Numbered from the stretch's first letter, positions 17,193 to 26,331 are shown. The stretch: DNA of 44,539 bases from Puia dinghuensis (GCA_026225275.1 JAMFSL010000119.1:1-44539), one strand, 5' to 3'. A program made the numbers and translations. Notes: generated by a model from the letters alone, not told the origin.

Positions 17193-17870
17193 CTATTTCA
17201 CTTCGAACTTATACCCCATCCCGTAAAGGCTGCGGATATAATCACCACATCCCGCCTGATGCAATTTCCGCTTCAGATTCTTCATGTGGGAATAAATGAA
17301 ATCAAGATTGTCATAACTCATGGATTGCTCGCCGGAAAGGTGCTCTGCAATAGCATTTTTTGAGATGACGCGATTCTTATTGGAGACAAGATACAACAGG
17401 AGATCATATTCTTTCCGGGTAAGATCTACGGGCTGATGGCCGACGATCACCGTCTTGCCGATCAAATCAATTACCAACTCGTTCAAAACCAGTGTTTTAT
17501 TTCCTTCAAACCGTCGCCTTCTGATGACAGCCGCAATCCGGGCGTTCAATTCTGACAGGTGAAAGGGCTTGCTGAGATAATCATCGGCGCCCATATTAAG
17601 GCCATCTATCTTGTCATCGATAGAATTCCTTGCGGAAAGGATGATCACGCCATCTGTCTTATTATTGGCTTTTAGTTCCCTCAGTACGTTTAAGCCATTG
17701 CCATCCGGAAGAGAGATGTCCAGCAGAATGCAGTCATAATCGAAAGATTCGATCTTCTCCAGCGCACTCCGGCAATCAGGAGCGAGTTCGCAGAGATAAT
17801 TTTCACCCTTCAGATACGCGGCAATGCTCTGCGCAAGGTCCATCTCATCTTCGACGATCAGGATTTTCAT
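17193..17870 (-). CDS. OmpR/PhoB-family response regulator (orphan)
   Basis: 225 residues. The receiver domain (1-115) has the acidic pair Glu7-Asp8, the phospho-acceptor Asp51 (CILLDISLPDGNG) and the Lys in YLSKPFHLSEL. The winged-helix domain (about 130-225) has LTRKEYDLLLYLVSNKNRVISKNAIAEHL and ends with IRSLYGMGYKFEVK, the usual OmpR-type close. No histidine kinase gene is adjacent, so it is an orphan here. An 11-bp-phased direct repeat lies 21-39 bases before its start codon, a layout expected for self-regulation by this family. A divergent MazG-like gene shares the gap. Confidence 0.92.
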   Translation of the reverse strand: MKILIVEDEMDLAQSIAAYLKGENYLCELAPDCRSALEKIESFDYDCILLDISLPDGNGLNVLRELKANNKTDGVIILSARNSIDDKIDGLNMGADDYLSKPFHLSELNARIAAVIRRRRFEGNKTLVLNELVIDLIGKTVIVGHQPVDLTRKEYDLLLYLVSNKNRVISKNAIAEHLSGEQSMSYDNLDFIYSHMKNLKRKLHQAGCGDYIRSLYGMGYKFEVK

Positions 17871-17890
17871 CCAGGTAAAAATAGAGCATT

Positions 17891-17921
17891 ATTCTGTAGG
17901 AATTCTGTACAGTCGGTACAG
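17891..17921. promoter_or_regulatory. Candidate OmpR-type operator (phased direct repeat plus inverted repeat)
   Basis: ATTCTGTA occurs at 17891-17898 and again at 17902-17909, start to start 11 bases, one helical turn. Next to it CTGTAC (17905-17910) and GTACAG (17916-17921) form an inverted repeat with a 5-base spacer. OmpR/PhoB-type dimers bind head-to-tail repeats with 11-bp phase, and the regulator gene starts at 17870, so autoregulation is the simplest reading. The site could also act on the divergent MazG-like gene. Confidence 0.45.
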
Positions 17922-17959
17922 GGTAATTCCCCTATTTTTATGCCAAACAAAATCGCTCC

Positions 17960-18352
17960 ATGATGACAGGTGATCATCTATCTATCCGCCAGGCCCAGGA
18001 TCTCGTCGATGCCTGGATCCGTTCCACCGGTGTCCGCTACTTCAGCGAACTGACCAACATGGCTATTCTGACGGAAGAAGTCGGAGAAGTAGCCCGGCTC
18101 ATGAGCCGGCTATATGGTGACCAATCATTCAAAGAATCGGATAAAGGAAGAGAGCTCGGCGATGAATTGGCGGACGTATTATGGGTACTGCTGTGCATTG
18201 CCAATCAAACGGGAATCGATCTCACCACCGCCCTGGAAAAGAACTTCAGGAAAAAGGATATCCGTGATGGCCAGCGACATAAGGCCAATGAAAAGCTGGG
18301 CCCGGATCCCTCCCCGCCGGGCCTTACCCCGCCAGGTCTCACCCCGCCGTAA
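17960..18352 (+). CDS. MazG-like nucleotide pyrophosphohydrolase
   Basis: 130 residues, a single MazG-type all-alpha domain. The metal-binding pattern is clear: EEVGEVARL (about residues 38-46) followed by ELGDELADVLWVL (about 65-77), the EExxE...ExxD signature. These enzymes hydrolyse NTPs or dNTPs to monophosphates and pyrophosphate, often for house-cleaning. The last ~17 residues are a low-complexity tail with PPGLT repeats, encoded by a 15-base tandem repeat, and the 3' end overlaps the convergent membrane protein gene by 14 bases. Start at 17960 (MMTG) or 17963 cannot be separated. Confidence 0.88.
   Translation: MMTGDHLSIRQAQDLVDAWIRSTGVRYFSELTNMAILTEEVGEVARLMSRLYGDQSFKESDKGRELGDELADVLWVLLCIANQTGIDLTTALEKNFRKKDIRDGQRHKANEKLGPDPSPPGLTPPGLTPP
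18314..18349. repeat. 15-base tandem repeat in overlapping gene ends
   Basis: Two units (CCGCCGGGCCTTACC at 18314-18328 and CCGCCAGGTCTCACC at 18329-18343) differ at 3 positions, followed by a partial third CCGCCG. They code for PPGLTPPGLTPP at the MazG-like C-terminus, and the second unit contains the stop of the opposing gene. Confidence 0.75.
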
Positions 18353-19472
18353 AATCGATTTTGCTGAGCGCTGCCGCCTCGTTCAGCCGGCCGGCATGCA
18401 GTGCGGCAGTCAGCTTCCGCAGCCGGGGTCGGTATTCATCATAGTCCATGCCATAGGCGTCTTTTAGATTCACCTCTGACACGGTGATCCTCCCGTCAAA
18501 GGCTACCGCCAGAGTGAAAAGGTTCAGCAGGAATATCCTTTCTTCCGGGGTCACCTCACGCAGGGCCTGAAGAAAAAGACCCCAATCGTCATAACGATGA
18601 TCCTTATGTAAATGTAACAGGTGCTGGAACCGTAAGACCAGGATGATGATATTGGGGTGATAATTACGGGCAAGGACGACGGCATTACCTATTGCCCGCA
18701 TACACCCGATCCTGGCCGCCGGTGTCAGCCGTTGCAGGGCCTGACCCCTGAGGATCCGGTCTGCCAGCTCATTGCAGAGGGCAAAGCCAAACAGTCGCAG
18801 CCGGGCTTCTTTCACTACCCGCAACAGTACTGCCCCATTCCAAAAGCATTCCACAGGCAGGGCAATGTAGTTGATGGAAATGCCGCCGATGGTAGGGCCG
18901 ACGGTATGCAGCAGTATCCACCTGGCAACGAAATTGGTGATGACGATCTTGCATTTGTACACCAATCCAAGTAGCAGCAGGTCCATTTTGGACATCCTTT
19001 TGAAAGGGTCGAGCCCAAGAATATGCCATTCCGGATCATTGATCTCCAGGGCCGCCCGCGAAAGGATATGGGTGATGCTGAACGGTCCGCTCTTTAGAAA
19101 ATCAGCATCATGTGAATGCATATTGATCAGTTCGCTGACGGCATGAACGGCGCGTAGCGCGATAATAAAGAGCAGGTAAAATTCAATGAGGATACAAATG
19201 CCATTGACGGCCCCCAGCCAGGCATACCGCGCGTACCAGGCATCCTGCTGCCACCAGTTGGCAAAGTAAACCGTTGGCCAGACACAGGCCAGTCCCGTCA
19301 AAGCAGACAACACAATGCCTTTACCGGATATCCGCCTGATGACAGCGCTCAACTCGGCATCGGAAAAATCGAAAGCACGATGGGTGAGCTCTTTTTTCCG
19401 GAATACCTCCAGATAATAGACCCCAAACCGCTCCAAAAGCGCGGGCTTCTGTTCTTTGAATTGAATGGACAT
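18339..19472 (-). CDS. Membrane protein of unknown function
   Basis: 377 residues. Two hydrophobic segments near residues 50-70 (GIVLSALTGLACVWPTVYFA) and 85-110 (AVNGICILIEFYLLFIIALRAV) and two more around 170-225 suggest about four membrane helices. The C-terminal ~110 residues are soluble and helical and include EERIFLLNLFTLAVAFDGRITVSE, which resembles the acidic helical motif of TerB-like domains. It may belong to an uncharacterised membrane family that I recall as LBF_2804, but I am not certain. No catalytic residues stand out. The start at 19472 is followed downstream on the other strand by the glyS promoter. It ends in the tandem repeat shared with the MazG-like gene. Confidence 0.65.
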   Translation of the reverse strand: MSIQFKEQKPALLERFGVYYLEVFRKKELTHRAFDFSDAELSAVIRRISGKGIVLSALTGLACVWPTVYFANWWQQDAWYARYAWLGAVNGICILIEFYLLFIIALRAVHAVSELINMHSHDADFLKSGPFSITHILSRAALEINDPEWHILGLDPFKRMSKMDLLLLGLVYKCKIVITNFVARWILLHTVGPTIGGISINYIALPVECFWNGAVLLRVVKEARLRLFGFALCNELADRILRGQALQRLTPAARIGCMRAIGNAVVLARNYHPNIIILVLRFQHLLHLHKDHRYDDWGLFLQALREVTPEERIFLLNLFTLAVAFDGRITVSEVNLKDAYGMDYDEYRPRLRKLTAALHAGRLNEAAALSKIDFTAG

Positions 19473-19514
19473 GACTTTGTCCGGTAAAGATACACGGAAT
19501 TCACACCCGTATTA

Positions 19515-19522
19515 TATCTTTG
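19515..19522 (+). promoter_or_regulatory. Bacteroidota -7 promoter box (TATCTTTG) of glyS
   Basis: An exact TAnnTTTG match that ends 27 bases before the ATG at 19550. It argues for that start over the TTG at 19520, which lies inside the box. No well-spaced -33 TTG is seen. Confidence 0.6.
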
Positions 19523-19549
19523 CCGCCAGCCGCAAAGCAGCTACACACT

Positions 19550-20989
19550 ATGGCAAACGATACCAACAGATTCCAGGCGATCATTTCACATTGTAAGGAG
19601 TACGGATTTATTTTCCCCTCAAGCGAGATCTATGACGGGTTAAGCGCGGTCTATGATTACGGCCAATATGGAAGCGAACTGAAGAAAAACATCAGGGATT
19701 ACTGGTGGAAAAGCATGACACAGCTGCAGGAAAATATCGTAGGGATCGATGCCGCGATATTTATGCACCCTACTACCTGGAAGGCCAGCGGCCATGTGGA
19801 TGGATTTAGCGACCCTATGATCGATAATAAGGATAGCAAAAAACGCTATCGTGTGGACCACCTCATCGAGGCCCGCATCGACGAGTTGTCAAAAGAAGGC
19901 AAAAATACCGAGGCCGATACTTTGCAGGCACAGCTCGACGCCCTTATCGCCGCAGACGACCTCTCCGGCCTGAAAGACCTGATCCTGACCCAAAAGATAA
20001 AATGCGGCGTCAGCGGCACCTCAAATTGGACCGATGTCCGCCAGTTCAACCTGATGTTCTCCACCCAGATTGGCAGCGTCTCGGAAGAAAGCAGCGAGAT
20101 CTACCTCCGCCCCGAGACAGCCCAGGGCATCTTTGTCAACTTCCTGAACGTCCAGAAGACCGGCCGCATGAAGATCCCCTTCGGCATCGCCCAGATCGGC
20201 AAGGCCTTCCGCAACGAGATAGTCGCCCGCCAGTTCATTTTCCGCATGCGGGAATTCGAACAGATGGAAATGCAATTCTTTATCCGCCCCGGCACAGAGG
20301 ACGAATGGTACGAGCATTGGAAGGAAGCCCGCATGAAATGGCACCTGAGCCTCGGTATACCCCCGGCAAAATACCGATTCCACGATCACGTCAAACTGGC
20401 CTTTTATGCAAAGGCCGCCTGTGATATCGAATACGAATTTCCTTTCGGCTTCAAAGAAGTGGAGGGCATTCACTCCCGCACGAACCATGACCTGAGCCGC
20501 CACCAGGAATACAGCAAAAAGAAACTCCAGTACTTCGACCCGGAGATCAATCAGAACTATATCCCCTACGTGATCGAGACCTCCATCGGACTGGATCGGA
20601 CGATCCTTATGGTACTGAGCGAGGCATACGCAGAAGAAGACCTTAGCACCCCTGAAAAGACTGACAGTCGGGTAGTACTGAAATTCCCGCCCCGGTTGGC
20701 GCCTGTAAAACTGGCCGTCCTCCCCCTGACCAAAAAGGATGGACTGCCTGAGATCGCCCGGGAGATCATGGACGTCTGCAAACAACAATTCCGTTGCTTT
20801 TATGAAGAAAAAGATGCGATCGGCAAGCGTTATCGCCGCATGGATGCCATCGGTACCCCTTTCTGCGTGACGGTGGACCACCAGACAAAAGAAGACCGGA
20901 CGGTTACTATCCGCTATCGGGATAGTATGCAGCAGGACCGCATCCCGATCGAACAGATTGCCCCCCTGATCAGCAAGGCAATCGGCTAA
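19550..20989 (+). CDS. glyS: Glycyl-tRNA synthetase, dimeric class II type
   Basis: 479 residues from the ATG at 19550; the frame is open from a TTG at 19520, but that lies in the promoter box. The protein is of the single-chain alpha2 type, not the GlyQ/GlyS two-subunit type: FIFPSSEIYDGLSAVYDYGQYG near the start, MHPTTWKASGHVDGFSDPM, then RPETAQGIFVNF and the motif-2 region FRNEIVARQFIFRMREFEQMEMQFF. ETSIGLDRTILMVL is motif 3. The anticodon-binding domain occupies the last ~110 residues. It charges tRNA-Gly with glycine in the cytoplasm. The common symbol for this type varies (glyS or glyQS). Confidence 0.96.
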   Translation: MANDTNRFQAIISHCKEYGFIFPSSEIYDGLSAVYDYGQYGSELKKNIRDYWWKSMTQLQENIVGIDAAIFMHPTTWKASGHVDGFSDPMIDNKDSKKRYRVDHLIEARIDELSKEGKNTEADTLQAQLDALIAADDLSGLKDLILTQKIKCGVSGTSNWTDVRQFNLMFSTQIGSVSEESSEIYLRPETAQGIFVNFLNVQKTGRMKIPFGIAQIGKAFRNEIVARQFIFRMREFEQMEMQFFIRPGTEDEWYEHWKEARMKWHLSLGIPPAKYRFHDHVKLAFYAKAACDIEYEFPFGFKEVEGIHSRTNHDLSRHQEYSKKKLQYFDPEINQNYIPYVIETSIGLDRTILMVLSEAYAEEDLSTPEKTDSRVVLKFPPRLAPVKLAVLPLTKKDGLPEIAREIMDVCKQQFRCFYEEKDAIGKRYRRMDAIGTPFCVTVDHQTKEDRTVTIRYRDSMQQDRIPIEQIAPLISKAIG

Positions 20990-21148
20990 TAAAAAGGGCG
21001 AAAAATATACTTTTTTTATATTATTTTATTGCTATCTTGTGTCTTGGATACGGGTCTGGCGCCCATCCTCTATCCCCTGAAACAGCCTGTGCAAACCCCT
21101 GTTAATAGCCTGTCGTCCAGTTTAACACCTTTTAATACTTAAAGAAAA

Positions 21149-21430
21149 ATGTCAGTTACCTTTGATGTTATTATTAATCCGGTTATTCTTTTGGCAGCGC
21201 TATTAGTTGGAGTTTTCGTAGGATTCATTTTCGGCAGGGTGAAACTGGCCAAAAACAAGTCCCGAATTGCACAGTTGGAGTCGGAAATATTAAGTAGCCA
21301 CCAGGAAACGCTGGAGGCTCAGCGTGCCTATGTTATGCTTCAAAGCAAACTGAAGGATCAATCCATCCCTGTGATCCCCATGAAAATTAACGGCAGCAAA
21401 GAAAATACCAAAGAGAAGGCTACGAATTAA
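21149..21430 (+). CDS. Small single-span membrane protein with coiled coil
   Basis: 93 residues: one hydrophobic helix near the N-terminus (about 11-30, VILLAALLVGVFVGFIFGRV), then a Lys-rich turn and a heptad-like segment (about 36-68, RIAQLESEILSSHQETLEAQRAYVMLQSKL), then a polar tail. I do not recognise a family; similar short anchored coiled-coil proteins are common in this group and may act in envelope scaffolding. It stands alone, 160 bases after glyS, preceded by an AT-rich stretch with TATCTTG, close to but not exactly a -7 box, near 21043. Confidence 0.7.
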   Translation: MSVTFDVIINPVILLAALLVGVFVGFIFGRVKLAKNKSRIAQLESEILSSHQETLEAQRAYVMLQSKLKDQSIPVIPMKINGSKENTKEKATN

Positions 21431-21482
21431 CAGCGAGAGGCGCCATGGGGCTGACGATATACGGGGCTGACGATATTCTGTG

Positions 21483-22214
21483 CTAACCATATAACTCCTG
21501 GTGAATGGATTTGCGTTCATAACCGAGTGCCTGGATACGCTGCCTGGCTTCATCAATCATATTCTTCCATCCACATAGAAAGAAGTATGCCGGCTGATGC
21601 CCGCCGCAAAGCTGTTCATAGATGGCATGCACATAGCCAGTACGGAACGCCGATTCCGATGGTTGGGCCGTCTCTCTTGAAAAGGTGGGAATATAGTGAA
21701 AGTCGGGCATCTTTTCCTCCAGCGCTGTCAGCTCCTGACGATATAAGGCATCGCCAAAAGTGCGGCAGCCAAAGATGAGGAAGATGTTGCCGTGAACGAT
21801 ATTTTTATCCAAAATATAATGGGTCATCGACCGGAAAGGAGCGACGCCCGTTCCAGTGCAGATCATAAAAAGATCCTTTTCTATCGGCATGGGCATGGTA
21901 AAAACCCCCTGAGGTCCCCGGAGCGTCAACTGACTTCCTACCTTCACTTCATTGAACAGATAATGCGTTCCCGCCCCCCCCTCCAAAAAGACAATGACGA
22001 GTTCGATGACGTTGGAGCCATCTGGCCAGGAGGCAATGGAATAACTGCGCCATCGCTTATTGGGCTTGTCGTGAATAGGCAAATCCAGCGTAACGAATTG
22101 CCCGGGTTCGAAGTTGAAATCTGCAACCTCTGGCAATTGTATCCAGAACCGACGCGTCTGCGCCGCCTCCTGCTCGATGCGGATTACCGTACCTGTTTGC
22201 CAAGGTTGGAGCAT
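21483..22214 (-). CDS. Ferredoxin-NADP reductase-like FAD-binding oxidoreductase
   Basis: 243 residues, the size of bacterial Fpr. The FAD-binding beta-barrel (about 1-100) has RSYSIAS (56-62), matching RxYS(T), and the nucleotide-binding domain has ICTGTGVAPFRSM (118-130) and FFLCGWKNMIDEA near the C-terminus, where CG(W) is the usual NAD(P)H/flavin contact. It ends in an aromatic-glycine tail (ELYG). It moves electrons between NADPH and a ferredoxin or flavodoxin; no ferredoxin gene is adjacent. A DUF or phenol-hydroxylase reductase role is possible but no iron-sulfur domain is present. It is followed downstream by the small coiled-coil gene on the opposite strand. Confidence 0.88.
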   Translation of the reverse strand: MLQPWQTGTVIRIEQEAAQTRRFWIQLPEVADFNFEPGQFVTLDLPIHDKPNKRWRSYSIASWPDGSNVIELVIVFLEGGAGTHYLFNEVKVGSQLTLRGPQGVFTMPMPIEKDLFMICTGTGVAPFRSMTHYILDKNIVHGNIFLIFGCRTFGDALYRQELTALEEKMPDFHYIPTFSRETAQPSESAFRTGYVHAIYEQLCGGHQPAYFFLCGWKNMIDEARQRIQALGYERKSIHQELYG

Positions 22215-22278
22215 GCAATTGAATAAAATGAGTGATGGCTTGCCTCGTCACTGCTAATATATTCAATTTATTTCGTTT

Positions 22279-25200
22279 TTATTTCACTACAATCACTTTT
22301 TCATGATAGGTAGCGCTGCCTACAATAACTTTCATGACGTACATCCCCGCAGCCAGACGGCTGAGATCTAAAGTCTGGGTAAAGATACCTGAAAAGTCAC
22401 CGTACTGCGCCTCATAGACTTTCTGACCCTGGATATTGTATAGCTCGATGGCTGTATTGGCAGCCGTTGCCACCTGGAACGATACGGTAAAAGGATAGCC
22501 CTTGGGCGAATAAGGGACCGGACCGTATTTCAGATTAATACTATTGGCGGTATACGTGATCGAATTGGACTGCAATACGCAACCGGTAACCGGATCGGTG
22601 ACTGCCGTATGGTAAACGCCTGAGTAACCAACGGTATCCGTAACACCGGCCTGGCCTGCTAACAATGAATCGTTTAAATACCATTGATTGCCGCTGTCAG
22701 CGCTGCTCTTCAGTACATTGCCGCTAATGCTGATAACAGGCGCCGCCTCAGTCGACGGTGTCACGGCCGTAATAGGCCCGGGGCAGCCCTCCAGCTGGAC
22801 GCCGATATCGTATAGCGGGTAGTAAAATTGCTGGTAATAGGTGATACTATCCGACGCCTTATTGGGATCATAGACATTGGAATTGCCCGTTACGGACAAT
22901 ACACCCGGAATGCTGACAGGATAGTGATTGGTCGTGATGCCGGTATTCAGGAAGATACCGGTGTTATTCGTGCACTGGGCAATAAGAATATACGAACCCG
23001 GATTGGGGATCGGAATATTCAGGTAGTAGATGGCCCCTGTGTCGCTGAAATCACCGGCATTGACGGTTATTGGGTTCCCCTCTGCCGCTTGAGGCACTTG
23101 CTTGGAAGGATATACATCAAGGGTGACGGAGGTAATGGGGTAATAGGAATAATCTGTTGCAGTAAAGGTCGCGAGAGTGGCAAGCGTGAAAGTTACCTGT
23201 CCCCGGTAAGAGACATACAGCCTGGCACTCTGCAGTGTCAGCGGCACGCTTGTAGTGATATTCATGAATTGCCCGTCAAACGGAAAATAGATTCCGGGGC
23301 TGCTGCCCGAAGGAGCATAAATTGAATTGTTAGGAAAGCCCCCTTTGGCTGTGAGGGCATTGAGGCCCACGTAATAAGTCTTTTGTATATCAGTGGTGGT
23401 CGTATTGTTGCCGGCTGCTATCGGCGTGGTAGCCGCCTGGCTGTCGTACCAGACAGCGATGTCATCTCCGCTGGTCGTTGCATGCAGCACTACCGAAGTA
23501 GCATCGGCGCCGCAAACCGTCGCCGTCGCATTCGCGGCCGACGCAGCAGCATTGATGGAGACGGCAGTCGTATTACTGTCGTTTTGCGTGTCGAAATCTC
23601 CGGTGAGGGACGTATGACTGACAAAAGTATAGCTTCCACCGGCTGTCATCGGCAGGACGCCATCACTGTAGGTGTAGACGACTTCCCCACCGGCAGGAAT
23701 ACTGTCCCAACAGACCGCACTGAACGTAGCCACGGTATTGCCGCCCTGGGTGACAATCGTGGACACCGGCACTCCCCCCGTCTGTATGTTTGTACCATAG
23801 TTATGGATCGTGACGGACACCAGCTGGGAATCGCTGGAACAGTTGGTGGCATTGGGATAGGCCAGGTTGGCAATCCCGACATCATTGGCAGGATTGGTGA
23901 AGGTAACGCGGTAATCCTGCGTTTCCCCATTAGTATAGGTGCCGCAGGGCGAAGGGGTGCTCGTCTGTTCGGCGATGACGCGCATCAGCGCCGTGCTGCC
24001 GACGGTCACGGACTGAGGAACGGTAAAGGAGCCGATGACAGTGCCCGGACCTCCAGCGGCACTGAGATAAACCTGCTCGTTGTTCTCGAACGTGTCGTTA
24101 TTGTTAAAGTCGATATAGACCGCTACGGTCCGGTTAACAGTCGAGCCGTCACAGCTGCTGGTAGTGACCGAAATATTCTCGGACTGTCCCACCGGCAGAT
24201 TCGCCGGCGTTAAAGTCGCATAGTCTACGTAACCCGGGCAGCTGCCGTTGGTGCCAACGCTATTGTTCAGGTTGCTCAGGGAAACATTCGTAATGTCTGC
24301 ACCACCGCTGGTCGAATTGGAAGGACAGGCCACCACGCCGCCCCCGCCACTGATGATCAGAGAGTATGCCTGGCCACCTCGTTTCAGGGTACTCTTATGG
24401 GTCACGGTGATCGTGTAGGCCCTGCCGGGTACCGCACTGTCGGTCAACTCTACCTTTTCCACATTGTCACGGAAATTATCTCCCTTGATGGCAGCATTGC
24501 CTTGGCTGCCCTTCGCGGGATTCAGCACCCAGGGCATGTAGACGGTTCCCGTCGTATCATCCGTTATCCGCAGATCCAGGTCATTGACCAGCTTAAGTCC
24601 CACATCCTGGAAATTCGGTTCAACGATTTTAACAGCAGTGCCGGGAGGATCGGTCCAACAGATGGTAGCCCATAAGGCCGTTTTCCCGGAGGCGATAACC
24701 GTATAGGTCCGACTGTCCTGCGTCCCCTGGGTAAGACTGCTCTCGATGATCTGCTGGCTCTTATCGGTATTGTCGGAAGTAATGACAGCAGCGGCGCGGA
24801 CCATATCGATCAGCCCCCAGCCGAAGATATAATCCGGTCCCGGGTTAGGGCCTGCCTCATCAGCCGTATGAATGAGAATCGCTTTTGTGGTGGCAGACCG
24901 CATAAAGGTTGTCGTTCCGTGCAACTGTGAATAATACTGCTGCAACAGAAAACCCGAGCCGCAGGAGGCGGGGGTAGCCATGGAAGTACCGCTATAGATA
25001 TCGTAAGCATTGTCGGCCGTACTGATAGACGACAGCACATTCACTCCATCGGCAACCAGGTCCGGCTTGATACGACCATCTCCCGTGGGCCCTTCGCTGG
25101 AAAAACCGGACCATACCACATCGGACGGACTGTTATAACCCCCGGGAATGGGATTGACGGCGCCGATGACCATAATATTCTTGGAATTGGAGAAGGTGGG

Positions 25201-26142
25201 TAGGGTGTTATAGGTAAAGTTGTTGCTGATGCCCGCAGGACGCCTGCCTGCATTGATAAAGGTGCCCGCCGCATTCATCCGCCAGTAATCTCCTCCGACG
25301 GCCGGTCCGGTGTCCCCGGGATTATTACCGGCCGCCTTGGCAATCAGGTAATAGGGTGCATTATAGGCAATGGAATCCCAGATCTGGGCATCGGTATCAT
25401 ATAAACCGAAATTGATGTCCACCGTGTCGCCGGGCTCCCCCCACCAATCCCATTGATCGGGGTTAGTGGCATCCGGGTTCCAGCCCGCTATCGTACCATA
25501 AGAGTGATTGGAAGTCAGCAACCCATTGGCTGCGGCCACCATCATTTGGGCTTCGTCATTGTTGTAATCGTAGGCTTGCAGCAGTTGGGCCGCATTGGCC
25601 ATGCCTTTGGCTACCGGATTGACGCCGGTCGCAATCAGCGTACCCGATACATGTGTGGAGTGGTCGCTCAGAACAGTATCTCCCTCCGCCGCATCTTCCT
25701 GTATCACGCGCCCTGCCAGTTCCACATGCGTGGGCCGGACTACCCCTTCATCCCAGATGGCTATCTTTCCTTTGAGATTAGCAGTTCCACCGTTAAGGTT
25801 CAGACCGGTACTACCACCCGGCCAGAGGTGGCTGGTCCCGATAGTGGCGGCGGAAATGATGTTGTCGACAGTAGTGATATAAGAGGGAAATCCCCTGCTG
25901 TCAATGCTCTTCAGATAGAGTTTACGACCTTTCTTGTCTCGCATAACGAGCGGCCAGCCATGTTGCAGTGCCATTCGTGTCACCAGCTGTTGCATGGCCT
26001 TATTGTCGGCTGATCTTTGCTGGCTGGCTTTTTGTAATATGGCTGTGTTAGTGGTCGTTTGGGCCCGGGAGGTCAAACCGGAAAGGATAAATAAGGGGAG
26101 AAATAAGGTAAGGAGTAATGACGACACCCGGCTTTTGTTCAT
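22279..26142 (-). CDS. Secreted subtilisin-like serine protease with GEVED domain and T9SS sorting domain
   Basis: 1287 residues. A signal peptide ends near 28 (LTSRAQ). The S8 domain (about 95-460) has the complete triad: Asp131 (IAIWDEG), His164 (DHSTHVSGT) and Ser387 (SGTSMATP), with Asn273 in AAGNNPG as oxyanion-hole residue. A jelly-roll-like part follows, then a GEVED-type domain (about 660-755, VYIDFNNNDTFENNEQV ... GETQDYRVTF), a long extracellular region with Ig/CARDB-like segments, and a T9SS type A sorting domain in the last ~75 residues (PYSPKGYPFTVSFQV ... LAAGMYVMKVIV). It should be secreted through the T9SS and held at or released from the cell surface. Its target is unknown. 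Confidence 0.93.
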   Translation of the reverse strand: MNKSRVSSLLLTLFLPLFILSGLTSRAQTTTNTAILQKASQQRSADNKAMQQLVTRMALQHGWPLVMRDKKGRKLYLKSIDSRGFPSYITTVDNIISAATIGTSHLWPGGSTGLNLNGGTANLKGKIAIWDEGVVRPTHVELAGRVIQEDAAEGDTVLSDHSTHVSGTLIATGVNPVAKGMANAAQLLQAYDYNNDEAQMMVAAANGLLTSNHSYGTIAGWNPDATNPDQWDWWGEPGDTVDINFGLYDTDAQIWDSIAYNAPYYLIAKAAGNNPGDTGPAVGGDYWRMNAAGTFINAGRRPAGISNNFTYNTLPTFSNSKNIMVIGAVNPIPGGYNSPSDVVWSGFSSEGPTGDGRIKPDLVADGVNVLSSISTADNAYDIYSGTSMATPASCGSGFLLQQYYSQLHGTTTFMRSATTKAILIHTADEAGPNPGPDYIFGWGLIDMVRAAAVITSDNTDKSQQIIESSLTQGTQDSRTYTVIASGKTALWATICWTDPPGTAVKIVEPNFQDVGLKLVNDLDLRITDDTTGTVYMPWVLNPAKGSQGNAAIKGDNFRDNVEKVELTDSAVPGRAYTITVTHKSTLKRGGQAYSLIISGGGGVVACPSNSTSGGADITNVSLSNLNNSVGTNGSCPGYVDYATLTPANLPVGQSENISVTTSSCDGSTVNRTVAVYIDFNNNDTFENNEQVYLSAAGGPGTVIGSFTVPQSVTVGSTALMRVIAEQTSTPSPCGTYTNGETQDYRVTFTNPANDVGIANLAYPNATNCSSDSQLVSVTIHNYGTNIQTGGVPVSTIVTQGGNTVATFSAVCWDSIPAGGEVVYTYSDGVLPMTAGGSYTFVSHTSLTGDFDTQNDSNTTAVSINAAASAANATATVCGADATSVVLHATTSGDDIAVWYDSQAATTPIAAGNNTTTTDIQKTYYVGLNALTAKGGFPNNSIYAPSGSSPGIYFPFDGQFMNITTSVPLTLQSARLYVSYRGQVTFTLATLATFTATDYSYYPITSVTLDVYPSKQVPQAAEGNPITVNAGDFSDTGAIYYLNIPIPNPGSYILIAQCTNNTGIFLNTGITTNHYPVSIPGVLSVTGNSNVYDPNKASDSITYYQQFYYPLYDIGVQLEGCPGPITAVTPSTEAAPVISISGNVLKSSADSGNQWYLNDSLLAGQAGVTDTVGYSGVYHTAVTDPVTGCVLQSNSITYTANSINLKYGPVPYSPKGYPFTVSFQVATAANTAIELYNIQGQKVYEAQYGDFSGIFTQTLDLSRLAAGMYVMKVIVGSATYHEKVIVVK

Positions 26143-26233
26143 AAGCGTTTTTTAAGTCTTTGTTGTCTAAAATTACATTTTTTATGGACTTTCAGCCCTT
26201 AATTATGGTTAACGCGTTAGCTAAGTTTCCCGT

Positions 26234-26253
26234 CGCCCGGGGCGGCCTCCGCC
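26234..26253. repeat. GC-rich hairpins in the divergent region before mfd
   Basis: CGCCC (26234-26238) and GGGCG (26240-26244) are inverted copies, and GGCGG (26241-26245) pairs with CCGCC (26249-26253) over a CCT loop; the two overlap and are mutually exclusive. They stand out in an AT-rich gap between the protease gene and mfd. A TAACGCGTTA palindrome lies just upstream at 26210-26219. Confidence 0.5.
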
Positions 26254-26331
26254 ATAAGATGATTTATTAAGATTTACGGTAATTTTAGCGGATCGGTTGC
26301 TTGAATGACCCCATGCTTGCGCGCTTTTTTG

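Noticed and set aside
23383-24213. 276-residue + frame within the subtilase gene
   Set aside because: Rich in Arg/Gly/Ile typical of reverse reading of Thr/Val/Asn-rich strands; the minus strand encodes the GEVED region.
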